Shown here one piece after another: positions 38,350 to 46,847 of a stretch of DNA of 64,000 nt. Numbering within the stretch: the stretch's first letter is position 1; the number at the start of each line of letters is the position of its first letter. This stretch comes from Pseudomonas extremaustralis. GTDB lineage: Bacteria; Pseudomonadota; Gammaproteobacteria; Pseudomonadales; Pseudomonadaceae. The notes under the pieces were generated by a model, which was given only the letters and a program-made list of their open reading frames with translations, was not told the origin of the DNA and searched no databases. The DNA lies in assembly GCF_900102035.1 (NCBI RefSeq), contig NZ_LT629689.1, positions 5,021,001 through 5,085,000 on the forward strand, read 5' to 3'. The position numbers were made by a program, and so were the translations under genes.

Positions 38350-38730
38350 ATGACTTACAGCACGATTTCCTGGAAAGCCCTGCTGGTCACGGCGGCGTTG
38401 ACGCTGCCGACCCTGGCATTTGCCGCAGACCCGGCGATGACGAAAGATGGGGTGTTGGTGGATCACAAGGGCATGACGCTCTATACCTTCGCCAAGGATG
38501 CCGATGGCAAGTCCATGTGTAACGACAAATGCGCCACCAACTGGCCGCCGTTGATGGCCGAATCTACCGACAAGCCTATGGGCAAGTGGACCGTCATCAC
38601 CCGTGACGATCAAAAGAGCCAATGGGCCTACAGCGGTAAGCCGCTCTACACCTTCGTCATGGACAAAAAGGCCGGCGACATGACGGGCGACGGCAAAATG
38701 GACGGGGCCTGGAAAGTCGCCAAGCCCTGA
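38350..38730 (+). CDS. Small exported protein with secreted repeats (COG4315 / Lipoprotein_15 type)
   Basis: 126 residues with a signal peptide ending TLAFAAD and two copies of the family repeat: GVLVDHKGMTLYTFAKDADG with C-x3-C-x3-NWPPL (MCNDKCATNWPPL), and SQWAYSGKPLYTFVMDKKAG. Function unknown; usually periplasmic or surface-exposed. AAAGGAAGG precedes the ATG. A plus-strand Pho box in the phoB promoter region suggests phosphate control (inference). Confidence 0.88.
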   Translation: MTYSTISWKALLVTAALTLPTLAFAADPAMTKDGVLVDHKGMTLYTFAKDADGKSMCNDKCATNWPPLMAESTDKPMGKWTVITRDDQKSQWAYSGKPLYTFVMDKKAGDMTGDGKMDGAWKVAKP

Positions 38731-38762
38731 TTCAACCCACTAGCGGTGAGGGGCCCGGCCCC

Positions 38763-39652
38763 TCATCGAAACCCGTAGTCCGCCACGATCCCGACAAAAA
38801 TCGCCAGCCCCGCCCAGTGGTTGTGCAAAAACGCCTTGAAGCATTTCAGGCGGTCCCTGTCCCGGGTGTACCAGAACTCCCAGGCGAAACAGCCCGCTGC
38901 CGCCAACAACCCCAGATGGAACCAGCCCCCAGCTCAAACCGTGCACCGGCGAGCAACAGGCACGCCAGCGCCAGGCCTTGCAGGGTGAGGATGATCACGC
39001 GGTCGGCATCGCCGAACAGAATGGCAGTGGATTTGACGCCGATCTTCAAGTCGTCATCGCGGTCCGTCATCGCGTAATACGTGTCGTAACCCACCGTCCA
39101 CAGCAGGTTGGCGATATATAGCAGCCACGCGGTGGCGGGCAGGTTGCCGGTTTCGGCGGTGAACGCCATCGGCATGCCCCAGGAAAACGCCGCCCCCAAC
39201 ACCACCTGCGGGTAATAGGTGTAGCGCTTCATGAACGGGTAGCTCGCCGCCAGCGCCAGGCCGCCCAGGGACAGCAGGATGGTGGTGGCGTTGGTCAGCA
39301 GCACCAGTAGGAAACTGATGCCCATCAGCAGCGCAAAAAACACCAGCGCCTCTTTCGAGCTGATCTTGCCGCTCACCAGCGGGCGTTGCTCGGTACGTTT
39401 CACATGGCCATCGACCTTGCGGTCGGCCCAGTCATTGATCACGCAGCCGCCGGCGCGGGTCAGCACCACGCCCAGCACGAAAATCACGATGTTGATAAAG
39501 GACGGCGAACCCTTGCCGGCAATCCACAACGCCCACAGCGTTGGCCACAGCAACAGGTAGATGCCGATGGGCTTGTCCATGCGGGTCAACTGAATGAAAT
39601 CCCACGCCCTGGGGTTCAGGCGATTCAAGGATTTGAGCAGACGTTGATACAT
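38763..39652 (-). pseudogene. ubiA: 4-hydroxybenzoate octaprenyltransferase, frameshifted near its 3' end as read
   Basis: Membrane prenyltransferase that joins the polyprenyl chain to 4-hydroxybenzoate in ubiquinone synthesis. The aspartate-rich motifs are intact: [20 protein letters not shown] and later [20 protein letters not shown]. After GARFELG the frame hits a run of five C on the plus strand (38926-38930) and continues as unrelated residues to a stop at 38846. Shifting by one base restores the expected tail ([20 protein letters not shown], then [14 protein letters not shown], ending VADYGFR) to a stop at 38763. One G is missing from the run on the coding strand. Because UbiA is needed for respiration, a homopolymer sequence error is the simplest explanation. 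Start 39652 has GGAG and touches the ubiC stop. Confidence 0.85.
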
Positions 39653-40215
39653 CAGCAATTCTCCGGGTGGTCATGCAGGGCCTGCCAGAAGCTCGGCAAG
39701 AAAATTTCCGACACCAGCACGCTCAGCGGCCCGCGATCGAAGCGTGACCGGCGGGCCCACAGCCCATCGGTGTGATCGGCGACAGGCAGCCACTGACGCG
39801 GGTAATGGCACACCTCGATCGCCTGGCGGATGAACGCTTGATCGCAAAACAGCAATTCGCCGAGCGAGCGGCTGCCCAACTCGTCCATATGCAGGCCATC
39901 GCCCTCCAGAGCGCCGCGCGCCGCCACGCTGCGGGCAAACACCCACGGCTGGCCGTGCCCACGCAAATACACCTCGCGCACCCAGCCGACACTGGCCGGG
40001 GCCAGATCCAAGGCCGCGCATTCATCGTCGCGCAGCGGTTGCCAGCCTTCGAACAGCGGCGTCACGCTGAAACCATCGCTGGACAGCCGCGTGAGCCGGC
40101 GTGTCAGCGAGCCCTCGTCGAACAGCCAATCGACGATCAGGGGCGCAGGCAAGGGGAGCAGATGGCTCTGGGTCAGCCATTGGCAAGCATCGGGGAGGGC
40201 GATTGAATGCGGCAC
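39652..40215 (-). CDS. ubiC: Chorismate lyase
   Basis: Cytoplasmic enzyme that splits chorismate into 4-hydroxybenzoate and pyruvate, first step of ubiquinone synthesis, supplying UbiA. 187 residues; typical features are [20 protein letters not shown], the arginine region [19 protein letters not shown] and the C-terminal [20 protein letters not shown] with the product-binding glutamate. Stop and ubiA start overlap by one base (TGATG), so the two are coupled. Confidence 0.93.
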   Translation of the reverse strand: MPHSIALPDACQWLTQSHLLPLPAPLIVDWLFDEGSLTRRLTRLSSDGFSVTPLFEGWQPLRDDECAALDLAPASVGWVREVYLRGHGQPWVFARSVAARGALEGDGLHMDELGSRSLGELLFCDQAFIRQAIEVCHYPRQWLPVADHTDGLWARRSRFDRGPLSVLVSEIFLPSFWQALHDHPENC

Positions 40216-40411
40216 GGTGCGTCAGTATTGGCAGTAAAAGAGGCGGCGAGCTTACCATGGCGCCCTGATCTTTTGCCGCGAGGAACCGGCTCCGCGTGTC
40301 GATCGTGCTTGCATCTGCCGGCCCCGATCAGTACAAAACGCCCTGAGCCGCGCGGCACCGCTGGATCCATCGACCGCCGGCCAACATGCCTGGACCCTGA
40401 GGAAGTAAGTA

Positions 40412-40579
40412 ATGAAGAAGTGGCAATGCGTAGTCTGTGGCCTGATCTATGACGAAAAAGACGGCTGGCCGGATGATGGAATTCTGCCGGGTACCCGCTG
40501 GGAAGACGTCCCGGCAGATTGGCTGTGCCCGGACTGCGGCGTGGGCAAAATGGATTTCGAAATGATCGAACTCGGCTGA
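40412..40579 (+). CDS. rubA: Rubredoxin
   Basis: Small electron carrier of 55 residues with one iron bound by four cysteines: [18 protein letters not shown] (Cys 6 and 9) and [14 protein letters not shown] (Cys 39 and 42). [11 protein letters not shown] between them is the family core. Ribosome site GAGGAAG. Only one rubredoxin gene is present here, whereas P. aeruginosa has two in tandem at this place. The reductase gene follows after 37 bp. Confidence 0.96.
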   Translation: MKKWQCVVCGLIYDEKDGWPDDGILPGTRWEDVPADWLCPDCGVGKMDFEMIELG

Positions 40580-40616
40580 TTTGAGCTTTTAAGAAACGTA
40601 TTACAAGGAGAAAGGA

Positions 40617-41765
40617 ATGAACGCACCTGTCGTGATCATTGGCACAGGCCTCGCCGGCTACAACGTGGCCCGGGAGTTTCGCAAGCTCGACAGCGAGACC
40701 CCATTGCTGCTGATCACCGCGGATGACGGGCGCTCCTACTCCAAGCCCATGCTTTCCACCGGCTTTGGCAAGAACAAGGAAGCGGACGGCCTGAGCATGG
40801 CCGAACCGGGCACCATGGCCGAGCAACTCAACGCCGAAGTGCGTACCCACACGCGCGTCAGCGGCATTGACCCTGGGCACAAGCGCCTGTGGATCGGCGA
40901 GGAAGCGGTGGCTTACCGCGACCTGATCCTGGCCTGGGGCGCGGAAACCGTGCGTGTACCGGTCGAAGGCGATGCCGCCGAGCTGATTTTTCCGATCAAC
41001 GACCTGGAAGACTATGCGCGCTTTCGCGCCGCCGCTGCCGGCAAGCACCGTGTGCTGGTGCTCGGCGCCGGCCTGATCGGCTGCGAATTCGCCAACGACC
41101 TGATCCTCGGCGGCTATGAGATCGACCTGGTCGCGCCGTGCGAGCAAGTCATGCCGACGCTGCTGCACCCGGCGGCGGCCGCTGCGGTCCAGGCCGGGCT
41201 GGAAGGCCTGGGTGCACGCTTCCACCTGGGCCCGGTGCTCAATCGCCTGCAACGCAGCGCCGATGGCCTGGAAGCGCATCTGTCGGACGGTAAAGTGATC
41301 CTGTGCGACCTGGTGGTCTCGGCCATCGGCCTGCGCCCACGTATCGACCTGGCGGCCGCCGCCGGCCTGCAGGTCAACCGTGGGATCATGGTCGACCGCC
41401 ACCTCAAGACCTCCCACGCCAATATCTACGCCCTGGGCGACTGCGCCGAGGTCGATGGCCTGAACCTGCTGTACGTGATGCCGCTGATGACATGCGCCCG
41501 CGCCCTGGCCCAGACCCTGGCCGGCAATGCCACGGCTGTCAGCTATGGCCCGATGCCGGTCACCGTCAAGACGCCGGTCTGTCCGCTGGTGGTTTCGCCC
41601 CCGCCACGCGGCACCGAAGGCGTGTGGAGCGTCGAAGGCCAGGGCGCCGACATCAAGGCCCTGTGCCGCGACGCCAGCGGCCGCTTGCTGGGCTATGCAC
41701 TTACCGGCAGCGCGGTGATGGAAAAACTGGCGCTGAACAAAGAACTTCCGCCTTTGCTGGCGTAA
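40617..41765 (+). CDS. rubB: Rubredoxin reductase (NAD(P)H, FAD-dependent)
   Basis: 382-residue flavoprotein that passes electrons from NAD(P)H to rubredoxin, which can feed alkane hydroxylases or oxidative-stress enzymes. FAD-binding motif [20 protein letters not shown] at the N terminus, NADH-binding motif [20 protein letters not shown] (about 144-163) and the second FAD motif [15 protein letters not shown] (about 270). Ribosome site AAGGAGAAAGG. Operon with rubA. Confidence 0.94.
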   Translation: MNAPVVIIGTGLAGYNVAREFRKLDSETPLLLITADDGRSYSKPMLSTGFGKNKEADGLSMAEPGTMAEQLNAEVRTHTRVSGIDPGHKRLWIGEEAVAYRDLILAWGAETVRVPVEGDAAELIFPINDLEDYARFRAAAAGKHRVLVLGAGLIGCEFANDLILGGYEIDLVAPCEQVMPTLLHPAAAAAVQAGLEGLGARFHLGPVLNRLQRSADGLEAHLSDGKVILCDLVVSAIGLRPRIDLAAAAGLQVNRGIMVDRHLKTSHANIYALGDCAEVDGLNLLYVMPLMTCARALAQTLAGNATAVSYGPMPVTVKTPVCPLVVSPPPRGTEGVWSVEGQGADIKALCRDASGRLLGYALTGSAVMEKLALNKELPPLLA

Positions 41766-41956
41766 ATACTGGTCGTTCTGTCGGAATAACCCTGTTTTTC
41801 AGTCTAGAAAGGTCGCCGCGAGACTGGCGGAGCGTGCGAGGGCATGCCATCCTCACTCCCGTCTGCCGCAGAGTAGAGCCTGCGGCGCTTTGGGCGCTGC
41901 TCCACAGATGAGCGGCACGGACATAACAACAAAAAACCGTCAAAGAGGCTTCACTT

Positions 41957-42232
41957 ATGCGTAAACCAGAACTCGCAGCCGCCATCGCTGAAAAAGCCGA
42001 TCTCACCAAAGAACAGGCCAACCGCGTCCTCAACGCCGTTCTCGAAGAAATCACCGGCGCCCTGCACCGCAAGGACAGCGTCACCCTGGTTGGCTTCGGC
42101 ACCTTCCTGCAACGTCACCGCGGTGCCCGCACTGGCAAAAACCCGCAAACCGGTGAGCCTGTGAAGATCAAGGCGAGCAATACCGTTGCATTCAAGCCGG
42201 GCAAGTCGCTCAAAGACAGCGTCAACCCGTAA
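41957..42232 (+). CDS. hupA: DNA-binding protein HU
   Basis: 91-residue nucleoid protein of the HU/IHF family. Helical base MRKPELAAAIAEKADLTKEQ, then the saddle LVGFGTFLQRHRGARTGKNP and the arm PQTGEPVKIKASNTVAFKPG with the intercalating proline region. Ribosome site AAAGAGG lies upstream. The gene closes the conserved rubredoxin neighbourhood and is followed by a strong terminator, after which the sequence turns AT-richer. Confidence 0.96.
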   Translation: MRKPELAAAIAEKADLTKEQANRVLNAVLEEITGALHRKDSVTLVGFGTFLQRHRGARTGKNPQTGEPVKIKASNTVAFKPGKSLKDSVNP

Positions 42233-42265
42233 TAGCAATACCGTCTCGAAGGGAGGCGGGGCGGT

Positions 42266-42307
42266 AAAAAAGATGGGCACGCCGACTGGGTCGGGTGCCC
42301 ATTTTTT
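42266..42307 (+). terminator. Rho-independent terminator of hupA
   Basis: ATGGGCAC / GTGCCCAT stem with A run before and T run after, 34 bp after the stop. Closely similar to the terminator at 43441. Confidence 0.85.
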
Positions 42308-42366
42308 ATTGGCGCGCGAGGGTGAGTATTTTGTATTGAATTTTGAACAGCCTACCTTCTGAAATT

Positions 42367-42394
42367 GGAACTTGTTTTTGTATGGCGTCACACA
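42367..42394 (+). promoter_or_regulatory. Candidate HrpL-dependent promoter (hrp box)
   Basis: GGAACT, then 15 bases, then TCACACA. The established consensus for HrpL, the ECF sigma factor of type III secretion in Pseudomonas, is GGAACC-N15/16-CCACNNA; this site differs at one base in each half. It ends 52 bp before the ATG of the unknown gene. Confidence 0.5.
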
Positions 42395-42446
42395 GTGTCT
42401 GAGGTTGCAGGGAGGCCTCTCTAATATCATTTTCAGAGGTGAACTT

Positions 42447-43415
42447 ATGAAGTTATCCAATCAGCCCTTTCTTCCGCACTTGGCGTCGACGGCCCAGCCG
42501 CAGACACCGGGCACTTCTGCGGTGTTGATCAAAGGCAATGGTGCATCAGTCCAAGAGCATTCCAACACTGAACATGGCTCACAGCGCGCCCGGGTGTTTT
42601 CCCCCGAATATCCCATGGCGAGTGATCAAGATATTCATATACGAGACACCCGCGCATTGAGGCGTGCGTCCCCACTCAAACCACTGAAACCAAAGGCTGC
42701 CAAGCCCACGCCACAATCCCGACCAGCGCCCAGGCCCGTCCCAAAACCCGCGATAAAGCCAACGCCACAGGGGGCGGCGACCGGTACGCGAGCGGCAACG
42801 AGCAGCGCAAAAGCGATTAGCGATCTGCACAATAAACATGCATTTGCGCCCCTATCGTCTGAACTGGCTGCCAGCGCACGTAGTTCATTTGTAAGTTCGG
42901 CGACCAGCAACTTGATAAATATCCCCTTCAGTGTGGGGCAGCACATGGTTTCTAAAGCCATCCTCGAAAGAATTGACGCGCAGGCAAAAATGCCTGGCGC
43001 AGAAAAAAAGAATGCGGATGGCACCACGACCTCCGTTGATCCTTCCGCGACCCAACAGCAAAAAATTGAGGCACGCCTCACAGACAATGAAATAAAAGTC
43101 GAGTTGATGACCAACACGATCCTTTCCATCAACGAAGGGCCAAACGCACAGGCCGTGGGCAAGCGGCCTGACGCACCGACTGATACGAACGGACGCTTGA
43201 CCGGCCTTGAGACAACCATGACGGCTGTTGAAGCCCAGATGAAAGATGCGGGCAAACGATATGGGCTTATCTATACGCCGTATGTTGCGCCCACCTCGGC
43301 AGACGTGCCTAGCGCTGAGTCGCGGCTGGACGAGATTGAAAAGCGTCACGCCCATATGAACAAAATGCTTAAACGGCTGGTCAGGAATGCAGAGGCGGAT
43401 ACGGAAGATGCTTGA
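42447..43415 (+). CDS. Unknown protein, candidate type III effector
   Basis: 322 residues; I recognise no family. The ATG at 42447 has GAGGTGA six bases upstream. The N terminus (MKLSNQPFLPHLASTAQPQ) has no acidic residue in the first 12, an aliphatic residue at position 3 and six serines in the first 50, which are the published features of Pseudomonas type III secreted proteins. A basic Pro/Lys-rich linker (about 75-110, repeats like PKPAIKPTP) leads to a helical C-terminal half with probable coiled-coil (QQQKIEARLTDNEIKVELMT; ESRLDEIEKRHAHMNKMLKR). No signal peptide or membrane helix. Lower GC than its neighbours, own promoter with an hrp-box match and own terminator: a single-gene cassette between hupA and an unknown gene. 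Confidence 0.75.
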   Translation: MKLSNQPFLPHLASTAQPQTPGTSAVLIKGNGASVQEHSNTEHGSQRARVFSPEYPMASDQDIHIRDTRALRRASPLKPLKPKAAKPTPQSRPAPRPVPKPAIKPTPQGAATGTRAATSSAKAISDLHNKHAFAPLSSELAASARSSFVSSATSNLINIPFSVGQHMVSKAILERIDAQAKMPGAEKKNADGTTTSVDPSATQQQKIEARLTDNEIKVELMTNTILSINEGPNAQAVGKRPDAPTDTNGRLTGLETTMTAVEAQMKDAGKRYGLIYTPYVAPTSADVPSAESRLDEIEKRHAHMNKMLKRLVRNAEADTEDA

Positions 43416-43440
43416 TGGGTTTCCGGTTTAAGCCGTAGAC

Positions 43441-43480
43441 AAAAAATGGGCACCCCGGCGGGGCGGGGTGTCCATTTTTT
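43441..43480 (+). terminator. Rho-independent terminator of the unknown gene
   Basis: ATGGGCACCCCG / CGGGGTGTCCAT stem (one G-U pair) flanked by six A and six T. Nearly duplicates the hupA terminator core. Confidence 0.88.
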
Positions 43481-43669
43481 CTGGGATATACAATCCGCCG
43501 ATTGAAGGCTCTTGCCACGACGCGGATCCGGCTTACTGGACGCACGGTGCCGTGCCCTAACGTTTAAGCGTGAAACGCCGGTCGGTGTTTCATCTCGGTG
43601 AATCTTCGGCTAGCGTTTATGTTTTGTGTGAACAGGACGTTTTAACCAGATTGCGGCTCTCTGCTTTGG

Positions 43670-44503
43670 TTATCTCTGAGGAATAAGTCCAGTGATCTCA
43701 AACTTCCCTTTTTTGAAGGTGATGTCGTCATTTGCCTCGAATTCCAAGGTGCCAGTGAAACGCTCCGAAGCAGAGTCGTAGTGATAGATGACAGTTCCTT
43801 TATCTGCTCTATGTACGCCTGTATAAACCAATGTTGCCAATGCAGACTTACCATCTTCATTCAAAGTGATGGGTAACTCTGGCTCACCTAGTAAAGCACG
43901 AGGTATATGGAGGTGAATTTGATGTTCCGGGAATTCTTTAACTTTAGCAATGACTTGCAAGAAAGAGCCGGCGCCTGTGCCTCCGACAAACTCCATTGAC
44001 ACGTCAGTGGCTACAAATTCAATATTACCGGGCTGCAACTCGCCTTTCAGGCTTCCTTTACTGAGACGCTGAGGTTGCTGGTCGAAGGATACGATGCCGT
44101 GACTCAACGTCGCCTCCGCGGTTATTGCCGGGTCGACGCTTTTCGCCACGCAGTCAAAGCTGCCAACAATGCGTTGCTCAGTGGCCGTTTCAGTCAGATT
44201 GAAATGGCCGGATATATCGACGTAATAACTGAGTATGTTCAGGTGGGGTGGAAGGTAGAACACGCGGACTTTGTTGTTCGGATCTCCATCCAGCAGATAC
44301 CTTCCCGGTGGTGTGCCATTTTTGATTCTTAAATCAACGGTGTACATGCGAAAGGGTGAGAAGGCATTCTCACGGGCCACGACCGTTAAAACATCTTCTT
44401 TTAATGTTGTGGTCGTGGTGTGGGCGTTGAAGTGATGGGTTTCTCCGTTTAGCTCTAGGGTGACCCTGATTTCGCCTGCTCTTTTTCCGTGATTGTTGCT
44501 CAT
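43670..44503 (-). CDS. Unknown protein, probably beta-rich
   Basis: 277 residues with no family I recognise. The ATG at 44503 has GAGGAAATC upstream, a good ribosome site. No signal peptide or membrane segment. The sequence alternates polar and hydrophobic residues as in beta-sandwich proteins (IRVTLELNGETHHFNAHTTT; RIVGSFDCVAKSVDPAITAE; KGTVIYHYDSASERFTGTLE). The C-terminal half (IVSFDQQPQRLSKGSLKGEL onward) could be a second beta domain. It faces the candidate effector gene convergently and shares its low GC, so the two may have arrived together. Confidence 0.75.
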   Translation of the reverse strand: MSNNHGKRAGEIRVTLELNGETHHFNAHTTTTTLKEDVLTVVARENAFSPFRMYTVDLRIKNGTPPGRYLLDGDPNNKVRVFYLPPHLNILSYYVDISGHFNLTETATEQRIVGSFDCVAKSVDPAITAEATLSHGIVSFDQQPQRLSKGSLKGELQPGNIEFVATDVSMEFVGGTGAGSFLQVIAKVKEFPEHQIHLHIPRALLGEPELPITLNEDGKSALATLVYTGVHRADKGTVIYHYDSASERFTGTLEFEANDDITFKKGKFEITGLIPQR

Positions 44504-44814
44504 GATGATTTCCTCAACGATGACGTGAGCTAATAATTTACGTTTCGAGTGTGCTGCGTTTATCAGGATGTAAGAGGCGCAGGATAATGGCTACTGTGAT
44601 AATTAACAGGGCGTTAGAATTTTTTTAACTGGGTGTTATTTCCAATAGGTCTTTAGTGTCGCGGGAGCGTTGCATGATCGGGTCCTTAATTGACTGGCTA
44701 GTCATAAGGTTTTCCCGTCTGCGCACCACTATCACATACTGTTTTGAATAGTGGCGTTCTGTATGCGAATCGCTAAACTGCGGCAACTCTTTATTATTCT
44801 GAGGCTACGCGCTT
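44504..44814. other. 311-bp AT-rich intergenic region
   Basis: No gene seen. Divergent promoter space between the unknown gene and the SCP2-like gene. It holds an inverted repeat CCACTAT...ATAGTGG (44726-44754) and a shorter TGACT...AGTCA (44691-44704), plus a run of seven T at 44621-44627. Confidence 0.45.
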
Positions 44815-45195
44815 ATGAAATTTCGTCTTCTCCTCTGGGTGCTGGGCCTCATGATGGGCAAAGCCAGCCGCACCAATCCCACCTTCCAGCAACAGCTGGG
44901 TGACAAAGACCTGGCGTTCCAGTTGCAGACCCTCGACGGCAAGGTTGCCCGTCACTTCATCGTCAAAGACCAGCGCATCACCAGCCGCTCGGGCGTTCAC
45001 CCGGCGCCAGCATTTGCCATCGCGTTCAAGGACGCCGCCTACGGCTTCGCCACGATGCAGGCGAAGAACAAGCAACTGGCGTTCATGACGGGGATTCAGG
45101 ACAAGTCGATCCAGATCAAGGGCAACCCGGCGCTGGTGATCTGGTTCCAGGGGCTGACCAAGTATCTGAAGCCGAAGAAAACCAAGAAGGCTTGA
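44815..45195 (+). CDS. SCP2-like small protein
   Basis: 126 residues; the core LAFQLQTLDGKVARHFIVKD, then PAPAFAIAFKDAAYGFATMQ and DKSIQIKGNPALVIWFQGLT resembles the SCP2 (sterol carrier) lipid-binding fold. Homologues in Pseudomonas are conserved at this place (near PA5346/PA5347) and are sometimes labelled helicase, which the sequence does not support. The N terminus is hydrophobic (FRLLLWVLGLMMG), possibly a membrane anchor. The basic tail ends PKKTKKA. Confidence 0.75.
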   Translation: MKFRLLLWVLGLMMGKASRTNPTFQQQLGDKDLAFQLQTLDGKVARHFIVKDQRITSRSGVHPAPAFAIAFKDAAYGFATMQAKNKQLAFMTGIQDKSIQIKGNPALVIWFQGLTKYLKPKKTKKA

Positions 45196-45204
45196 AGGCA
45201 AGCC

Positions 45205-45307
45205 CTGTAGGAGCGAGCTCGCTCGCGAAAAACCCATAGACGACGCGGGCTACCGAATGGCGCTGCGTCATCGTTGACGTTCTTCGCGAGCAAGCTCGCA
45301 CCTACAG
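45205..45307. repeat. REP doublet (REPIN), CGAGCTCGCTCGCG type
   Basis: Inverted arms CTGTAGGAGCGAGCTCGCTC and GAGCAAGCTCGCACCTACAG lie between two convergent genes and fill the whole gap. Confidence 0.88.
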
Positions 45308-45320
45308 AGGGATCGCTGGC

Positions 45321-46721
45321 TCAGGACTGGCTGAACTGGGACGCTAATTCACGCAGCAGCACTTCGGCATCCAGCACCTTGGCCACCACGTCCTCAGCCT
45401 TGTCACGCGTCAGCCCCAGGCGCTCCAGCAGTGCATCCGGAATCGTCTCGTCCGGCCCGGAGCCGATGCCATGGCTGCGCAGCAGGCGCACGGCCACGCA
45501 CACCAGGTTCGGGTATTCGGCGTATTGGCCGTCGTAGGTCGGGTCGTGCTGGAAGCGCAGGGCGGTGGACAGTTCGTCGGGCATATCCCAGTAGCGCATC
45601 AGCCAGGCGCCGATTTGCTCGCGGCTGATGCCCAGCAGGTGTTGCTCCACATAGCTGTGGCACAGGTGCGGGTTGACCTCCAGGTGTCGGCAGATCAGCG
45701 AGAAGTGCGGTGGAAACACATGGGCCAGCAGCAGGTAGCCGAAGTTGTGCAGTAAACCAGCGAGGTAGGTCAGGCCGGCTTCCGGGCGCTGGGCGCGGGG
45801 CATGGCGCGGGTCAGGCCTTCGATTACCGCAGCGGTGTAGATCGACTGGTGCCAGTACGGCGTTGCCTGGTGCGGATGGTCTTTGGGCAGGCTCAAAGTC
45901 TTGCCCAGGGCCAGGCCCAGCGCCAGGTTGATCACCAGGTCGAAGCCCAGCACGCGCACGATTGCATCTTCCACGGAGCGGATCTTGCCCGGCGATGCGT
46001 AGTAGGGCGATGCAGCCCAACTGACCACCTGGGCGGCCAGCGACGGGTCGGTTTCCACCACGCTGGTGATGTCATCGATGGTGGCGTTGGGGTCGACGCG
46101 CAGCTTGATGATCTTCTGCGCAGTGTCGGCCAGCGGCGGAATCTCGATGGTCGCTTCCAGGCGCTGCTGGATGCGACGGGCGGTGAACGCCTGCATCGCC
46201 TGGGTGATTTCCTCGCGGTCGTCATTGGGGCGGTCGAGGTTCGGGCGGATATTGCTCAGCGGCTCGCCGAAGTGGCCGGCGCTGGCCTTGGTGAGCATGG
46301 TCTTGAAGTGGGCGCTGGAAATTTCCAGCAGCAACCCGGCTTCGCCCGAATGCACCAGCAGGCTTGGCTCGTTGAGCAGGCTGCCTTCGTACAGGCACGG
46401 CGAGCTGGTCAGGGCCGGCAGACCCGGCAGCAGGCTCAGGTCATGCTTGCTCAGCATACGTTCGACGCGATCCGGCGCCACTGCCGTGAGGCGGCGACCG
46501 GTGAGCTCGGTGAGGCGGTTGAGGTCGAGCAGTTGGTTCTGCGGGAACAGCACCATCAGAGCGCCCACCGCATCTTCCAGCAGCACGGCCTGGACCTTTC
46601 GAGCCGGATTCAGGCCAGGCGCTTCGATGACTTGCGTGTAGCTGATGGCGAGCTTTTCGAGCAACGCCCGAATGACCGGCGGGGCGGTCAGTGGGGTTGT
46701 GGCGAGGGCAACTTCTGACAT
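45321..46721 (-). CDS. HDOD domain protein with N-terminal YbaK-like domain
   Basis: 466 residues. The N-terminal half (about 15-150) resembles the aminoacyl-tRNA deacylase (YbaK/ProX) fold: LEKLAISYTQVIEA, then KVQAVLLEDAVGALMVLFPQ. The C-terminal part is an HDOD domain (about 200-420): LEATIEIPPLADTAQKIIKL, TDPSLAAQVVSWAASPYYAS and LTYLAGLLHNFGYLLLAHVF, where the usual HD-type metal residues are partly replaced. Such proteins are signalling adaptors; the target is unknown. Start 46721 chosen because the upstream extension is not conserved-looking. Corresponds to PA5346. Confidence 0.82.
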   Translation of the reverse strand: MSEVALATTPLTAPPVIRALLEKLAISYTQVIEAPGLNPARKVQAVLLEDAVGALMVLFPQNQLLDLNRLTELTGRRLTAVAPDRVERMLSKHDLSLLPGLPALTSSPCLYEGSLLNEPSLLVHSGEAGLLLEISSAHFKTMLTKASAGHFGEPLSNIRPNLDRPNDDREEITQAMQAFTARRIQQRLEATIEIPPLADTAQKIIKLRVDPNATIDDITSVVETDPSLAAQVVSWAASPYYASPGKIRSVEDAIVRVLGFDLVINLALGLALGKTLSLPKDHPHQATPYWHQSIYTAAVIEGLTRAMPRAQRPEAGLTYLAGLLHNFGYLLLAHVFPPHFSLICRHLEVNPHLCHSYVEQHLLGISREQIGAWLMRYWDMPDELSTALRFQHDPTYDGQYAEYPNLVCVAVRLLRSHGIGSGPDETIPDALLERLGLTRDKAEDVVAKVLDAEVLLRELASQFSQS

Positions 46722-46847
46722 GGCCTGATCCAATTTCTTACAATCACCGGAGTATAACCAGCTTGATACATATGTTGGTCGTATAAGTGCGGTTTGTGAT
46801 GGTGTTGGCGATAGGGGCATCTTTCGGCCACCACCGCCGGTAATCCT

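Noticed and set aside
40216..40411. Second rubredoxin gene before rubA, as in P. aeruginosa
   Set aside because: No paired CxxC motifs in any frame of the gap.
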